Made by a program: the position numbers and the translations under genes
From: Candidatus Fermentithermobacillaceae bacterium
Lineage (GTDB): Bacteria > Bacillota > Sulfobacillia > Fermentithermobacillales > Fermentithermobacillaceae
NCBI GenBank assembly: GCA_012841375.1
Contig: DUUV01000157.1
Coordinates: forward strand, 1 to 53,198
DNA length: 53,198 nucleotides
Direction of reading: 5' to 3'
The notes under the pieces: generated by a model
Database searches by the model: none
What the model saw: only the letters and a program-made list of their open reading frames with translations
Told to the model about the DNA's origin: nothing
In this document: in pieces, positions 32,469 through 41,931 of the stretch
Numbering within the stretch: the first letter of the stretch is position 1
Layout: every line of letters begins with the position of its first letter

Positions 32469-33799
32469 GCTCTTCTCGCCCCCATGATGATCTTATCGAT
32501 GGGAGACGTGAACTCGTGAACGTCTATACCCATGACCAGACGGGTTCCCGGCAGGACCGATTCCGCCTCAAAACGCCCTTTCGGCATGGCGTCAAAACTC
32601 TTCTTTAGAAGATACAGACGTTCACGAACCGCCTTTTCGCGGTCCTGCAGGAGCTTTTTCACGCGGGTGAGGCGCATATTGTCCATCCGGGGCAGGCTAC
32701 CGACCGGTTTGGCGATCCTCTGGAGATCGGCCGTTATCTTCTCCAGTTCCCGCTCTAACCGGGAGACCTCTCTCCGGAGCCTTGGAGTGACCCCGAGTTC
32801 CACCACCGTAGGGATACCCATGGGCGACCCTACGACGTTGGCCCTGAGGCCGGTCACTGCCCGGACCAGACCTCCGACTATCCGGCCTCCGACTCCGGTG
32901 ACGTCCACCCGGTCTTCGGTTTCGACAACGCTGTGAATGAGGGCGCCCTCTACGGTGATGGGCCCACCTGATCTGATCATCGAGTTCTCGCAAAACTTGC
33001 AGGTGATCCCTGCCCCGGACTCAATGAACTCTCCCGGAGCCGTTATCCCTCCGGCGACGACGATCTTGCCTCTCGCAGTCGCCGAACCCCACAGATTACC
33101 GCTTACCAAGAGGTTGGAGGATGTGGAGACGGAAAAACCGCCTGCAATGCTCCCCTTCACCGAAATATCTCCGGGAAAAGAGATATTGCCTGTCTTGGGG
33201 CCGATGTCGCCTACGATGGTAATGTGGTCGAGCACACCGATGCCCGACTCGTCCTCGTATGGAATGCCGGGTCGCTCTGAGACAATCTTGAGCCCATCGG
33301 CGGACAGCGCGGTGTTGGGCCCCAGCTTGATGTCATTCCCCAGTTCTACGAACGGGACTTCGTCACCGGTCACCGTGACGGCCTTGGGCAGTCCGGACGG
33401 AGATCTCACAAACCCTAGGCTGGCCCCGGCATTCACCACTCCGCGACTCAGGAGACGCCTCCAAGAGCCGGCGAAATCCGCCCCAACCACTATGGCCTCG
33501 GGCGGCTTGCCTCTCGACTCGGGGTAGTTTAAGACGAAAGTGGCCCTCCCAAGAGACTCCATGCTGGACTCTGAAGGCGGGACCCCCCAAGCGACCTGGT
33601 AGGCGATCCCCCTCTCTCCGTTCACGGCTTCCTGGAGCGCCTTGGGCGATATCCCCTCGGTCACGCCTTCTCTCCTTAGAGCTACTCTAAGGTCTTCCAG
33701 CGTGACGTCGCACTCGGGCTCGAGAAGCACGAAAGCCCCCATCCTATCGTTCGATAAGACGACCTTGACCGGCGGCACAGCCCGCGTTTCACCTCGCAA
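32465..33799 (-). CDS. FapA family protein (DUF342)
   Basis: A 444-aa protein of the DUF342/FapA family. The N-terminal 150 residues form the FapA-type domain; residues about 165-335 form a right-handed beta-helix with repeating GDI, GNI, ISVKGSI, VSGNLWG and VAGGI strands; a coiled coil follows (about 345-405, LRREVSRLERELEKITADLQ). The family often sits in flagellar operons and is proposed to coordinate polymer or polysaccharide outputs with motility, but its biochemical role is unsettled. It begins at a TTG with AGAGGT four bases upstream and overlaps the sigma factor gene end. Confidence 0.85.
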   Translation of the reverse strand: MRGETRAVPPVKVVLSNDRMGAFVLLEPECDVTLEDLRVALRREGVTEGISPKALQEAVNGERGIAYQVAWGVPPSESSMESLGRATFVLNYPESRGKPPEAIVVGADFAGSWRRLLSRGVVNAGASLGFVRSPSGLPKAVTVTGDEVPFVELGNDIKLGPNTALSADGLKIVSERPGIPYEDESGIGVLDHITIVGDIGPKTGNISFPGDISVKGSIAGGFSVSTSSNLLVSGNLWGSATARGKIVVAGGITAPGEFIESGAGITCKFCENSMIRSGGPITVEGALIHSVVETEDRVDVTGVGGRIVGGLVRAVTGLRANVVGSPMGIPTVVELGVTPRLRREVSRLERELEKITADLQRIAKPVGSLPRMDNMRLTRVKKLLQDREKAVRERLYLLKKSFDAMPKGRFEAESVLPGTRLVMGIDVHEFTSPIDKIIMGARRA

Positions 33800-34562
33800 G
33801 AGAACCTCTCATCCTGAGCACCGCTTTTGTGTGAAGCTGCGAGACCCTGGAAGGCGACACCTTTAGGATATAGGCGATCTCTTTGACCGTGAGCCCTTCA
33901 AAATAGTAAAGCGTGATCACAAGACGCTCTCTCTCAGGAAGGGCAGTGATACACTCGGCCAAGGCATCCTTCCTAGACGACCATTCGGCCTCATCGAGAG
34001 GGTCTACAGCCCGCTCATCCCTCACTTCGGACATCCGGGTAGGGGCATCGCCCTCCTCAGGATTGCCCCAGACATCTTCAAGAGAGAGTATCGCGGAACC
34101 TGCCATATCCTGAATTCGTTGGTTGTACTCATCCATGGTGATGCCAAGCTCGTCCGCCACCTCCTGGTCGGTGGCCGAGCGGCCCAGCCGGTTCTCCAGG
34201 TCCTTTATGGCCGTCTCCATCTGCCGGTTTCTGTGCCTTACCGATACGGGCACCCAGTCCATGGCGCGGAGACCGTCGATCATGGAACCCCTTATGCGGG
34301 CGATGGCGTAGGTCTCAAACTTCACTCCTCGCCCCGGGTCGAAGCGCTCAATGGCATCTATGAGGCCTAGAGTCCCGTACCCCACAAGGTCCCCTTCGTC
34401 CACAGTCTTGGGCAGGTTGACCGCTACCCTTCCTGAAACGTATTTGACCAGCGGAGCGTACCGCGCGATCAATGCATCGCGGGCACTCTTTTGACCCCGT
34501 ACCTTGTACTCTCTCCACAGTTCGTCGGTATTCCTTTCGTCGGTCTCAGGCAGTGAGCTCAC
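33789..34562 (-). CDS. fliA: Flagellar sigma factor (sigma-28, FliA/WhiG family)
   Basis: A 257-aa alternative sigma factor. Region 2 has DLVGYGTLGLIDAIERFDP and FETYAIARIRGSMID, region 3 VSVRHRNRQME, and region 4 ends with TVKEIAYILKVSPSRVSQLH. It lacks region 1, as usual for sigma-28. It should direct RNA polymerase to late flagellar and chemotaxis promoters; no clear sigma-28 promoter was found in the window. No flgM (anti-sigma) gene is present here. The GTG start overlaps the PilZ gene stop as GTGA. Confidence 0.93.
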   Translation of the reverse strand: MSSLPETDERNTDELWREYKVRGQKSARDALIARYAPLVKYVSGRVAVNLPKTVDEGDLVGYGTLGLIDAIERFDPGRGVKFETYAIARIRGSMIDGLRAMDWVPVSVRHRNRQMETAIKDLENRLGRSATDQEVADELGITMDEYNQRIQDMAGSAILSLEDVWGNPEEGDAPTRMSEVRDERAVDPLDEAEWSSRKDALAECITALPERERLVITLYYFEGLTVKEIAYILKVSPSRVSQLHTKAVLRMRGSLAR

Positions 34563-34930
34563 CGGCCCTTCACTCCTTCGCTAAGGACAGTGCGGACGAT
34601 CCTATCCCGGTCCGGCGCGTCGATGGATGCGAACTTGACACCGGCGCACCAGGAACCTCTCTCGTCCTGGAAGACACGGACAACTTCGGCTATGGCAAAC
34701 ACAGGGGTCGGCGGAACTACGACTTGCAGTTCCAGAAGATCCCCGGGCTTTCGGGATACGGGCGGGCTATCGGGCATCTCGAAAGAGGCCCCGCCCCCCG
34801 ACAGATCCCGGCTCACGGAGTGGACCCAGTCTCCTTGAGACGTCATGTCTCGGAAATCCCGGTACCAAACCGGATAGGAGGCGCCGCTCCTGTAATGAAG
34901 TCTCTTCTGGCTCTCGTCAACTCTCGTCAA
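34559..34930 (-). CDS. PilZ-domain protein (c-di-GMP receptor candidate)
   Basis: A 123-aa single PilZ domain. The RxxxR motif is RLHYR at residues 10-14 and the DxSxxG motif is SRDLSGGGASF at about 40-50, so both c-di-GMP-contacting elements are intact. The missing YcgR-N domain means it may act alone. Its place between flhA and the sigma factor suggests control of motility by c-di-GMP. The TTG start has AAGGTGAT upstream and overlaps the flhA end within a 10-bp tandem duplication. Confidence 0.85.
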   Translation of the reverse strand: MTRVDESQKRLHYRSGASYPVWYRDFRDMTSQGDWVHSVSRDLSGGGASFEMPDSPPVSRKPGDLLELQVVVPPTPVFAIAEVVRVFQDERGSWCAGVKFASIDAPDRDRIVRTVLSEGVKGR

Positions 34931-36965
34931 TTCTGATCACCTTTATTGCCTCAACGTTGGCCCGGTCGTCCAGTTCTTCGTAGGCAACGACGGAAATCTC
35001 GGGCACGATCCGGGAGGCGATTTCGTACACCTGGCTCCGCGCCGCTGCCGACGTCAAGAGCACCGGCCTCCTTGCCTTTGAGGCAACTTCCGACATGCCC
35101 AAAGAGATCGCCTTCATCATCTCGGACAGCCGCTGGGCGGAAAGGGCTACATACGAGCCCCTGTCGCCCTTCTTGGTCGCCTCGACGATTTCTCTCTCAA
35201 AGGCTGGGTCGAGGGTGGCCACGGGGAAAGGCCCCTTATCCAACCCCACTTCCTTTGTGATGAGCCTCGAAAGGCCCTCGCGGACTCTCATGGTGAGATA
35301 GTCCACGTCTTTGGAGATCCGGGCGGCGTCGGCCATGCTCTCCATGATGGTCACCAGGTCGCGGATGGGCACGCCTTCCCTGACTAAGTTCTGCAAGACT
35401 TTCTGAACTTCACCCAGAGAGACCAGGTTCGGGACAGCTTCGTCAACACACGAGGCATCTTCCTGCTTTGTGAGGTCAAGAAGCCTCTGTACTTCCTGTC
35501 TGGTGAGCAAGAGATGAGCGTGCTTGCGGAGCACTTCCGTGAGATGTGTGGCTATAACCGCCGATGACTCGATGACGGTGTATCCACCGGTCTCAGCCTC
35601 GTCTCTCGCGCTCTTGGGGATCCATATCACGTCCAGCCCGAACGCAGGCTCTTTTCCGGGGATGCCCTGCATCTTGCGGGTGACTGCCGGCCCCTCCATG
35701 GCCATCAACCGGTCCGGGTACACTTCTCCGGAGCCGATATCGACCCCCCGTAGGTTGATGGAATAGCTGTTGGGGCCCATCCCGGCGATGTTGTCTCTGA
35801 CCCTTACGAAGGGGATAAGAATGCCTAGTTCAGAAGCAATCTGGCGCCGGACCATCACGATCCTGTCCATGAGGTCGCCCCCTTGGTGGGGATCGGCAAG
35901 TGGAAGAAGGGCCAGGCCGAACTCGATCTCCAGAGGGTCTACCTTGACGAGACTCTGGGCCGCCTCAGGCTTCTTGAGCTCCTCGGCCTCCCGTCTATAG
36001 GCTTCTTCACGCTTCTCTTTCTCGTGGGCCTCCCAGCTCTTGGAGACAGACGCTCCCGCCAGGATCCAGATGGCGCCGAGTACAAACATAGGGGCCTTAG
36101 GCAGGCCGGGGATGAGTCCCAATACTACGAGAGCGCCTCCGGTGATGGTAAGCACTCTTGGCGAGGCCATGAGCTGGCGGGTCACATCAACACCCAGGTT
36201 TTCCTTGGACGTCGTCCGGGTCACGATCATGCCTGCCGCGGCTGAGATGACCAGGGCAGGCAGCTGTGAGACCAAACCGTTGCCTACAGTGAGCAGGGCG
36301 AACTTGTGCCACGCTTCGGTGGCCGAGAGGCCATGCTGCAGCATCCCGATGGCGAAGCCACCTATCAGGTTAAGAACCGTAATGAACAGCGCCGCGACGG
36401 CGTCGCCCTTGACGAACTTCGAGGCCCCGTCCATTGCTCCGTAGAAGTCGGCCTCGGTCTCAATCTCCTTCCTCCGGCGCTTGGCTTCTTCTTCCGAAAT
36501 GAGTCCCGCGTTCAGATCGGCGTCGATGGACATCTGCTTTCCCGGCATGGCGTCGAGCGTGAACCTGGCGGCGACTTCGGCGACTCGTTCCGCTCCCTTC
36601 GTGATGACCACGAACTGTATGATCAACAGGATCACGAAGACCACGAAACCGACAACCTCATTGCCCCCCACCACGAACTGGCCGAAAGCCTGGATGATCC
36701 GGCCCGGGTCGCCGCTTAGGAGGATAAGTCTCGTCGCCGACACGTTGAGCCCCAGTCTCAGGAGGGTCATGACCAAGAGCAAGGAAGGGAACACCGAGAA
36801 CTCCAAAGGTTCCTTGGTGTACATCGTGAGAAGCATCATGCCGATGGATATGCTGAAGTTGGCGGCTATGAGTAGGTCCAGGAGGTACCAGGGCAGAGGC
36901 ACGACGAGCATCGCCACGATGAGTACGACAAATACGGGGATAAGTCGTTCGGTCACCTTCGTCAT
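34917..36965 (-). CDS. flhA: Flagellar export gate protein FlhA
   Basis: A 682-aa inner-membrane export gate component. The N-terminal half has about eight hydrophobic segments, including the FHIPEP-type region with RFTLDAMPGKQMSIDADLNAG. The C-terminal cytosolic domain (about 350-682) forms the ring that binds export chaperones and substrates. Its ATG overlaps the flhB stop as ATGA. flhF and flhG, often next, are not present; a PilZ gene follows instead. Confidence 0.97.
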   Translation of the reverse strand: MTKVTERLIPVFVVLIVAMLVVPLPWYLLDLLIAANFSISIGMMLLTMYTKEPLEFSVFPSLLLVMTLLRLGLNVSATRLILLSGDPGRIIQAFGQFVVGGNEVVGFVVFVILLIIQFVVITKGAERVAEVAARFTLDAMPGKQMSIDADLNAGLISEEEAKRRRKEIETEADFYGAMDGASKFVKGDAVAALFITVLNLIGGFAIGMLQHGLSATEAWHKFALLTVGNGLVSQLPALVISAAAGMIVTRTTSKENLGVDVTRQLMASPRVLTITGGALVVLGLIPGLPKAPMFVLGAIWILAGASVSKSWEAHEKEKREEAYRREAEELKKPEAAQSLVKVDPLEIEFGLALLPLADPHQGGDLMDRIVMVRRQIASELGILIPFVRVRDNIAGMGPNSYSINLRGVDIGSGEVYPDRLMAMEGPAVTRKMQGIPGKEPAFGLDVIWIPKSARDEAETGGYTVIESSAVIATHLTEVLRKHAHLLLTRQEVQRLLDLTKQEDASCVDEAVPNLVSLGEVQKVLQNLVREGVPIRDLVTIMESMADAARISKDVDYLTMRVREGLSRLITKEVGLDKGPFPVATLDPAFEREIVEATKKGDRGSYVALSAQRLSEMMKAISLGMSEVASKARRPVLLTSAAARSQVYEIASRIVPEISVVAYEELDDRANVEAIKVIRIDES

Positions 36966-38062
36966 ACCGCCCTCGCCTCCTCCGGGAATCTGCCTTTCAG
37001 CCTGTACACGTAAGCCAGCACCTCAGCCACCGCCTTGTAGAGCTCCTCCGGGATGACTTCTCCGATATCGGCCGCTTTGAACAGTGCGCGGGCCAGAGGC
37101 GCGTTCTCCACCACCGAGACCCCTGCCTCCTCGGCTATCTGCCTGATCCTGAGGGCTATCTCGTCAACTCCCTTGGCCGTCACCACAGGCGCGGGGCTTT
37201 CTTCCGCGTCATACTTGAGCGCGACGGCGTAGTGCGTGGGGTTGACGACCACCACGTCTGCCTGGGGCACATCCTGCATCATCCGCCTCTTGGCGGTCTG
37301 GCGCATCCTTGCCCTTATGGCCTGCTTGACTTCGGGTTTCACCTCGTTGTCCCGTATCTCGTCCCTGACTTCCTTTACCGTCATCCGCAAGCTCTTCTCG
37401 TGTTCCCACCACTGATACAGGTAGTCCAAGAGCCCGGCGGCCAACAGGAAGACCCCGCACTTGGTAACCAGCGATTCGATTGTCTTCTGGGTGATCTCAA
37501 GTGAGTTCGTAAGTTCTCTTACCGAGAGGCCGGCCATCTCAGGCATGACTCTCCGGAGGGTTGTCCAAGCCAGAAGCCCGACCAGACCGATCTTGACCAG
37601 TGACTTGAGGCAGTCTACAAACGCGCGCCTGGAAAAGAGCCGCGTTATGCCGCTCACAGGGTTTAGGCGGCCGAAGTCGGGCGTAAGGAGGCTCAACCGG
37701 AAGCTGAGCCCTGTCTGAATGATGGAAACCCCGGCCCCAAAGAGAAGCGATGCCGCCATAACCGGCGCGCATGCCAAGGCCGCATAAAGAAAAACGTTCC
37801 GGAGGACCTCTACTGCGTACGATACGCTGAACTCCGCCGGCAGCGCGGCCGACCAAATGAGAGCGGAACGAGCCATGATAAGCCGGATGACCGGCGCCGC
37901 TCCATAGCGGAGCGCAAGGACGGCAGCGAAAAAGCCGGCAGCCGAGACCAAATCCTGGCTGCGGGAAATTTGACCTTTCTCGCGCGCCATCTGCCTCCTT
38001 CTAGGCGTGGCAGGTTCGGTCTTGTCTGACGAAAACAGCTGTAGATCGATGACCCGCGTCAT
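36962..38062 (-). CDS. flhB: Flagellar export switch protein FlhB
   Basis: A 366-aa membrane protein that switches export specificity after autocleavage. Four hydrophobic segments precede the cytoplasmic domain, where the self-cleaving NPTH motif is at residues 274-277 in VVVNPTHYAVALKY. The N-terminus SDKTEPATPRRRQMAREKGQ is typical. The frame is open to 38272, but the ATG at 38062 overlaps the fliR stop as ATGA and fits the family. Confidence 0.96.
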   Translation of the reverse strand: MTRVIDLQLFSSDKTEPATPRRRQMAREKGQISRSQDLVSAAGFFAAVLALRYGAAPVIRLIMARSALIWSAALPAEFSVSYAVEVLRNVFLYAALACAPVMAASLLFGAGVSIIQTGLSFRLSLLTPDFGRLNPVSGITRLFSRRAFVDCLKSLVKIGLVGLLAWTTLRRVMPEMAGLSVRELTNSLEITQKTIESLVTKCGVFLLAAGLLDYLYQWWEHEKSLRMTVKEVRDEIRDNEVKPEVKQAIRARMRQTAKRRMMQDVPQADVVVVNPTHYAVALKYDAEESPAPVVTAKGVDEIALRIRQIAEEAGVSVVENAPLARALFKAADIGEVIPEELYKAVAEVLAYVYRLKGRFPEEARAV

Positions 38063-38826
38063 AGTGCACTGGCTCCAAGCAGGTTTTCCAAGAGATTCCT
38101 CAGTGTGACGGTGATTTCCTCCGTGAATACTCCGTAAAATCCGACAGATGCCGACAAGATCATGAAGCCGACCAGGGACTTCACGGGAAGTCCGATAACG
38201 AACACGTTCATCTGGGGCACCGCCCTGGCGATGACCCCCAGGCCTACGTCCGTAATGAGCATCGATGCCCAAACCGGCAATGAGAGGACAACTCCGATGA
38301 GGAGCATCCTGCCGACCGTCTCCACCGACAGGGCCGCCCAGAAAGACGCGATCGTCGCCCTGCCTGCCGGAATGACCTCGAATGACTGCGCCAGCCCTCT
38401 GATGAAGAGGTGGTGCCCGTCGAGTGCCATGAAAATGAGCGTCATGAGGAGGTACTTGAAGATGCCCATGAGGGGTGACGACGAGCCTTGCTCCGGGTCC
38501 AGGACATTGGAGAGCCCGAATCCCATCTGTACGTCCACGACCTGCCCCGCGACCTCAACGGCAGCCATCAGGGCCGCCGCAATGAATCCCGTGAGGAGGC
38601 CGTAGGCGATTTCGCCGAGAAAAGCCCCGGCCATGAGCGCGTACGAACCGGGCATTGCCGCTGCTTCAACAGAAGGCAAGAGGAAGAAGCTCATAATGAG
38701 AGAGAGGCCCACTTTGACGGCTGCGGGGACGAATCTCGCCGCCAGGACCGGAGCCGTCACAAAAACGCCCGTCGTCCTCAAGAATACGCACATGAACGGG
38801 AACATGGCTTCGCTCAAATCACCCAC
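38059..38826 (-). CDS. fliR: Flagellar export gate protein FliR
   Basis: A 255-aa membrane component of the export gate with about six hydrophobic segments. Conserved segments are GYALLTGFIAAALMAAVEVAG-like helix 3 and the FGLSNVLDPE loop; note that the visible text reads YGLLTGFIAAALMAAVEVAG. It forms the FliPQR core with the FliO-P fusion and FliQ encoded upstream. FlhB, encoded next with a four-base overlap, associates with this core. Confidence 0.93.
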   Translation of the reverse strand: MGDLSEAMFPFMCVFLRTTGVFVTAPVLAARFVPAAVKVGLSLIMSFFLLPSVEAAAMPGSYALMAGAFLGEIAYGLLTGFIAAALMAAVEVAGQVVDVQMGFGLSNVLDPEQGSSSPLMGIFKYLLMTLIFMALDGHHLFIRGLAQSFEVIPAGRATIASFWAALSVETVGRMLLIGVVLSLPVWASMLITDVGLGVIARAVPQMNVFVIGLPVKSLVGFMILSASVGFYGVFTEEITVTLRNLLENLLGASAL

Positions 38827-38866
38827 TTCTCTACCCTCCCCAACAGAAAGTACAAGCGCCGGGCCC

Positions 38867-39133
38867 CTAACTCAACCCTGGGAGACTCTCGATTATCCTT
38901 TGGGCGAAGCCGGCCAGAGTCCTAAGCATCCAGCCTCCAAACAAGAGGAGGCTCACGACAACTGCCAACACCTTGGGCACAAAGGTCAAGGTCTGGTCAT
39001 GTATCTGCGTAGTAGCCTGGAACACCGAGATCAGGAATCCGACGGCCATCGACACGCCGAGACACGGGGCAGCCACGAGCAACACAGTGGTGAGTGCTTC
39101 GCGCCCTATAGAAAGCGCCTGGTCTAGAGTCAT
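38867..39133 (-). CDS. fliQ: Flagellar export gate protein FliQ
   Basis: An 89-aa protein with two hydrophobic helices, beginning MTLDQALSIGREAL, the usual FliQ size and start. VGFLISVFQATTQIHDQTLTF includes the conserved QATTQI-type loop. The ATG at 39133 has GGAGGGGG eight bases upstream; the extra frame to 39193 is not supported. Confidence 0.95.
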   Translation of the reverse strand: MTLDQALSIGREALTTVLLVAAPCLGVSMAVGFLISVFQATTQIHDQTLTFVPKVLAVVVSLLLFGGWMLRTLAGFAQRIIESLPGLS

Positions 39134-39150
39134 GTCTTGGTCCCCCTCCC

Positions 39151-40311
39151 TTACGCGAAGCCGCCCAAGAGCGACTTGGTTATCAGGCTCCATCCATCGA
39201 CCAGCACAAACAGAAGGAGTTTAAACGGCAGCGATATGAGCACCGGGGGAAGCATCAACATTCCCATTGACATGAGAGTTGACGCCACCACCATGTCAAT
39301 CACCAAGAATGGCAGGTACAACAGGAACCCCATTTCGAACGCCGTTCTGAGCTCCGAGATGGCGAAAGCCGGAACCACCTGAAAGAGCGACATTTCCTCG
39401 GGGGTCTGCGGAGCCTCCCGCCCGCCCAAAGTGGCAAAGAGCGCCAGGTCCTTGTCGCGGGTCTCTCTCAACATGAACTCCTTCATAGGCCCGGAGGCAA
39501 GGTCGAAGGCTTCTTGACCGGTTATCTCCCCCGCTATGTAAGGTTCCAGCGAAACCGCGTAGACCTGCGACCAGGTAGGGGTCATGACAAAAAAGGTAAG
39601 TATGAGGGCCAGACCTATGAGGACTTGGTTTGGAGGTGTCTGCTGGGTCCCCAAACCCGACCGCAAGAAGGAGAAGACGATTACCATCCTTGTGAAAGAG
39701 GTGGTGAGCATCACGATGGCCGGGGCCAAGGAGAGCACCGTGAGAAGCCCCAGGATGCCAAGGGATGTCCCTAAGCCGCCCCCGGGAGTCTGGCCGTCAA
39801 TTGAGATGTCGATGTCGGGGATGGGTAGAGCCGCCGGGGCTCCGTGGCAAGGAGCAGGGCAGACGAACGCCGCTCCCAAAACCAAGAGGGCCATGAGACC
39901 CAGAGTGAACCTCTTGCCCGACAGTCTCTTCCCGATTTTCTTCACTTCGTCTGCCAACATCGTGGAGAACCGGGGGCCTTCAGCAGGAATGTCTTCCATA
40001 GCGTGGGCCGGGGCCTCTGAAACCTCCAACGGGGCAGAGTCGCCCGTGTCCCCGGACGGTCCCAGCTCTTTTATGAGGTTCACACTCTGGTCGGTTACAC
40101 CGAGGAGGAAATGGTTCCGCCCGGCGCGGACCAAACATACAAGCCTCGGGCCGCCAAGGCCCAGAGACTCGACGATTTCCAGAGTCTTGCCCGATTTCCC
40201 CGCGAAACGGGTCTTTCCGTATTTCCTGACCAGGAGGAGGCACCCAACCAACAGGAGCCCCATGAAACCCAGTATCTTGAGAAGTTCAGCAAAGAGCGAA
40301 TTTGAATACAT
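39151..40311 (-). CDS. fliP: FliO-FliP fusion protein
   Basis: A single 386-aa frame that joins two export genes normally separate. Residues about 1-100 look like FliO: one hydrophobic segment (8-28) and GKTLEIVESLGLGG with a following beta-rich part. Residues about 130-160 contain a second hydrophobic, signal-peptide-like stretch (LGLMALLVLGAAF then HGAPAAL), and the rest is a complete FliP with TSFTRMVIVFSFLR, RTAFEMGFLLYLPFLVIDMV and MSMGMLMLPP. FliP's own cleavable signal would be internal. No strong ribosome binding site is seen before the ATG at 40311 or the GTG at 40338. An internal start for FliP is possible but none has a good binding site. Confidence 0.9.
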   Translation of the reverse strand: MYSNSLFAELLKILGFMGLLLVGCLLLVRKYGKTRFAGKSGKTLEIVESLGLGGPRLVCLVRAGRNHFLLGVTDQSVNLIKELGPSGDTGDSAPLEVSEAPAHAMEDIPAEGPRFSTMLADEVKKIGKRLSGKRFTLGLMALLVLGAAFVCPAPCHGAPAALPIPDIDISIDGQTPGGGLGTSLGILGLLTVLSLAPAIVMLTTSFTRMVIVFSFLRSGLGTQQTPPNQVLIGLALILTFFVMTPTWSQVYAVSLEPYIAGEITGQEAFDLASGPMKEFMLRETRDKDLALFATLGGREAPQTPEEMSLFQVVPAFAISELRTAFEMGFLLYLPFLVIDMVVASTLMSMGMLMLPPVLISLPFKLLLFVLVDGWSLITKSLLGGFA

Positions 40312-40390
40312 GCTGTCGCCGGAGAAACCGGCGGGCACCCCCCTTATCTCTACCCCGCTTGGTTTCCGTGCCGTCTAGCCTACTGTCTCT

Positions 40391-40912
40391 CTACGATATC
40401 TTCCTGGCGCCCTTGTCGATGGCGCTCTTTGAGACTATGTCGGTCACTCTGACTCCAAAGTTCTCATCTACGACCACAACCTCGCCGTGGGCGAAGATCT
40501 TTCCGTTGACGAGCACATCGACGGTCTCTCCCGCGGCTTTGTCAAGTTCCACAACCGACCCGACAGACAGGTTCAGAAGGTCCTTTACACGGCACCTGGC
40601 TCTTCCCAGTTCCACGCTGACCGCGAGGGGTACATCCAGGAGAACCTCCATTCCGGCTACCGGTATCTCGCTCTCCTCGTGGCGCGAGAACTCTTCAAAG
40701 ACGGCGGGCTCGATTGCCGGGCCTGATTTCTCTGTCGTATCTTCCGGAACTCTTGCCTCTACCTGGGCCGAGATATCGCCCGCCGGTGGAAGAGCCGTCT
40801 CCTTGCGTCTCTCCGCTCTGGGGGCGGAAGCTTTTTCCTTGGCCGGCGCGCCTTTGCCGGCTTCCTCGTTCAGCAAGACCTCAATTTCCTCTTGGTTGAG
40901 ACGCTCGTTCAT
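40391..40912 (-). CDS. fliN: Flagellar motor switch protein FliN
   Basis: A 173-aa C-ring protein. The N-terminal [12 protein letters not shown] resembles the short peptide found on FliM/FliY-type proteins, a charged proline-rich linker occupies about 20-85, and the C-terminal SpoA domain reads [19 protein letters not shown] and [21 protein letters not shown]. There is no CheC-like phosphatase domain, so it is FliN rather than FliY. It overlaps the fliM stop as ATGA. Confidence 0.92.
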   Translation of the reverse strand: MNERLNQEEIEVLLNEEAGKGAPAKEKASAPRAERRKETALPPAGDISAQVEARVPEDTTEKSGPAIEPAVFEEFSRHEESEIPVAGMEVLLDVPLAVSVELGRARCRVKDLLNLSVGSVVELDKAAGETVDVLVNGKIFAHGEVVVVDENFGVRVTDIVSKSAIDKGARKIS

Positions 40913-41907
40913 AGGATGGGGTCCTCCTCTCCGTTCTCCGCCACTGCCACAATGCGGGCAGCAAGCCTGGTGCCAATCCTTCCGACTTTGGCCAAAAACT
41001 TGGGTTTTCCGAAAACATAAATGATCGCGTAGCCGTCTTTCGGCGCGCTAAGGTCGATGGTATCTCCCGGCTCCAGAGACAGAAGGTCTTGGACTGCCAG
41101 GACCGTCCCGCCCAAGCGGCAGCTAAGGGGGACTTCGATGTCCTCCAAGGCCTCTGAAACCGTCTCCTCTCTGCCCTTGTCTTCCTCGACGTTTCCCCCC
41201 CGAGAGAACCAGCGGCTGGCAGATAGAGCGGGCAATACAGGCTCCAAAAGGGTGTAAGGCAGGCAGAACTCAACCGTGCCCGACTGGGAACCGAACCGGA
41301 TACCCACGCTCACAGACAAGACCATATCGTTGGGAGGCAGAGCCTGCTGAACGAAGAGCGGGTTGACCTCCATGCTCGAGACGAGAAGGTCTTTCGCGTC
41401 AATGCGGCATTCTCTGAGCGTATCCCTGAAAATGTCCACCATGGACTGGGCTACCCTCTTGCTCATGGCAAGTTCTATCTCTGTGAGCGATCTGCTTATG
41501 CCCGGCGGGTTGCCGCCGCCCCCGCAAAGCCGGTCCAGCATCGGAAGAGCTACCTTCATCCCGAGGCTGACCAGCATGTTGGACGGCAAGTCGCCCCAAG
41601 TGACCACGCCTACGCAACACGGGTTGGCCAAGCCCTTGGCAAACTCCTGATACGTTATCTGGTCGACCGAGTTCACGCCTACGTGAATCGCCATCCTGAA
41701 AAGCGCCGAGAAGTACGAGGTGAGCTGCCTTGAGAAGTTGTCAAACAAGAGCTGCGCGCCTCGCAGGTGGTCCTTGGAAAACTTGTCGGGCCTGCGAAAG
41801 TCGTAGACCCTCAACCTTGGCTTGGCTATCTGAGGCTTCATATCGGTCTCGCTCTTTTTGATTACCGAGTTTATGAGGTCCTCAATCTCTTTCTGTGATA
41901 GAGCCAA
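40909..41907 (-). CDS. fliM: Flagellar motor switch protein FliM
   Basis: A 332-aa switch protein. The N-terminal [13 protein letters not shown] is the CheY-binding segment, the middle CheC-like domain includes the GG-containing loop [17 protein letters not shown], and a C-terminal SpoA domain ends the protein. The TTG start has GGGGAG four bases upstream. It links rotor direction to chemotaxis signals although no che genes lie in this window. Confidence 0.95.
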   Translation of the reverse strand: MALSQKEIEDLINSVIKKSETDMKPQIAKPRLRVYDFRRPDKFSKDHLRGAQLLFDNFSRQLTSYFSALFRMAIHVGVNSVDQITYQEFAKGLANPCCVGVVTWGDLPSNMLVSLGMKVALPMLDRLCGGGGNPPGISRSLTEIELAMSKRVAQSMVDIFRDTLRECRIDAKDLLVSSMEVNPLFVQQALPPNDMVLSVSVGIRFGSQSGTVEFCLPYTLLEPVLPALSASRWFSRGGNVEEDKGREETVSEALEDIEVPLSCRLGGTVLAVQDLLSLEPGDTIDLSAPKDGYAIIYVFGKPKFLAKVGRIGTRLAARIVAVAENGEEDPIL

Positions 41908-41931
41908 GCCGCTCCCCCCTTTCCTTCGCTT

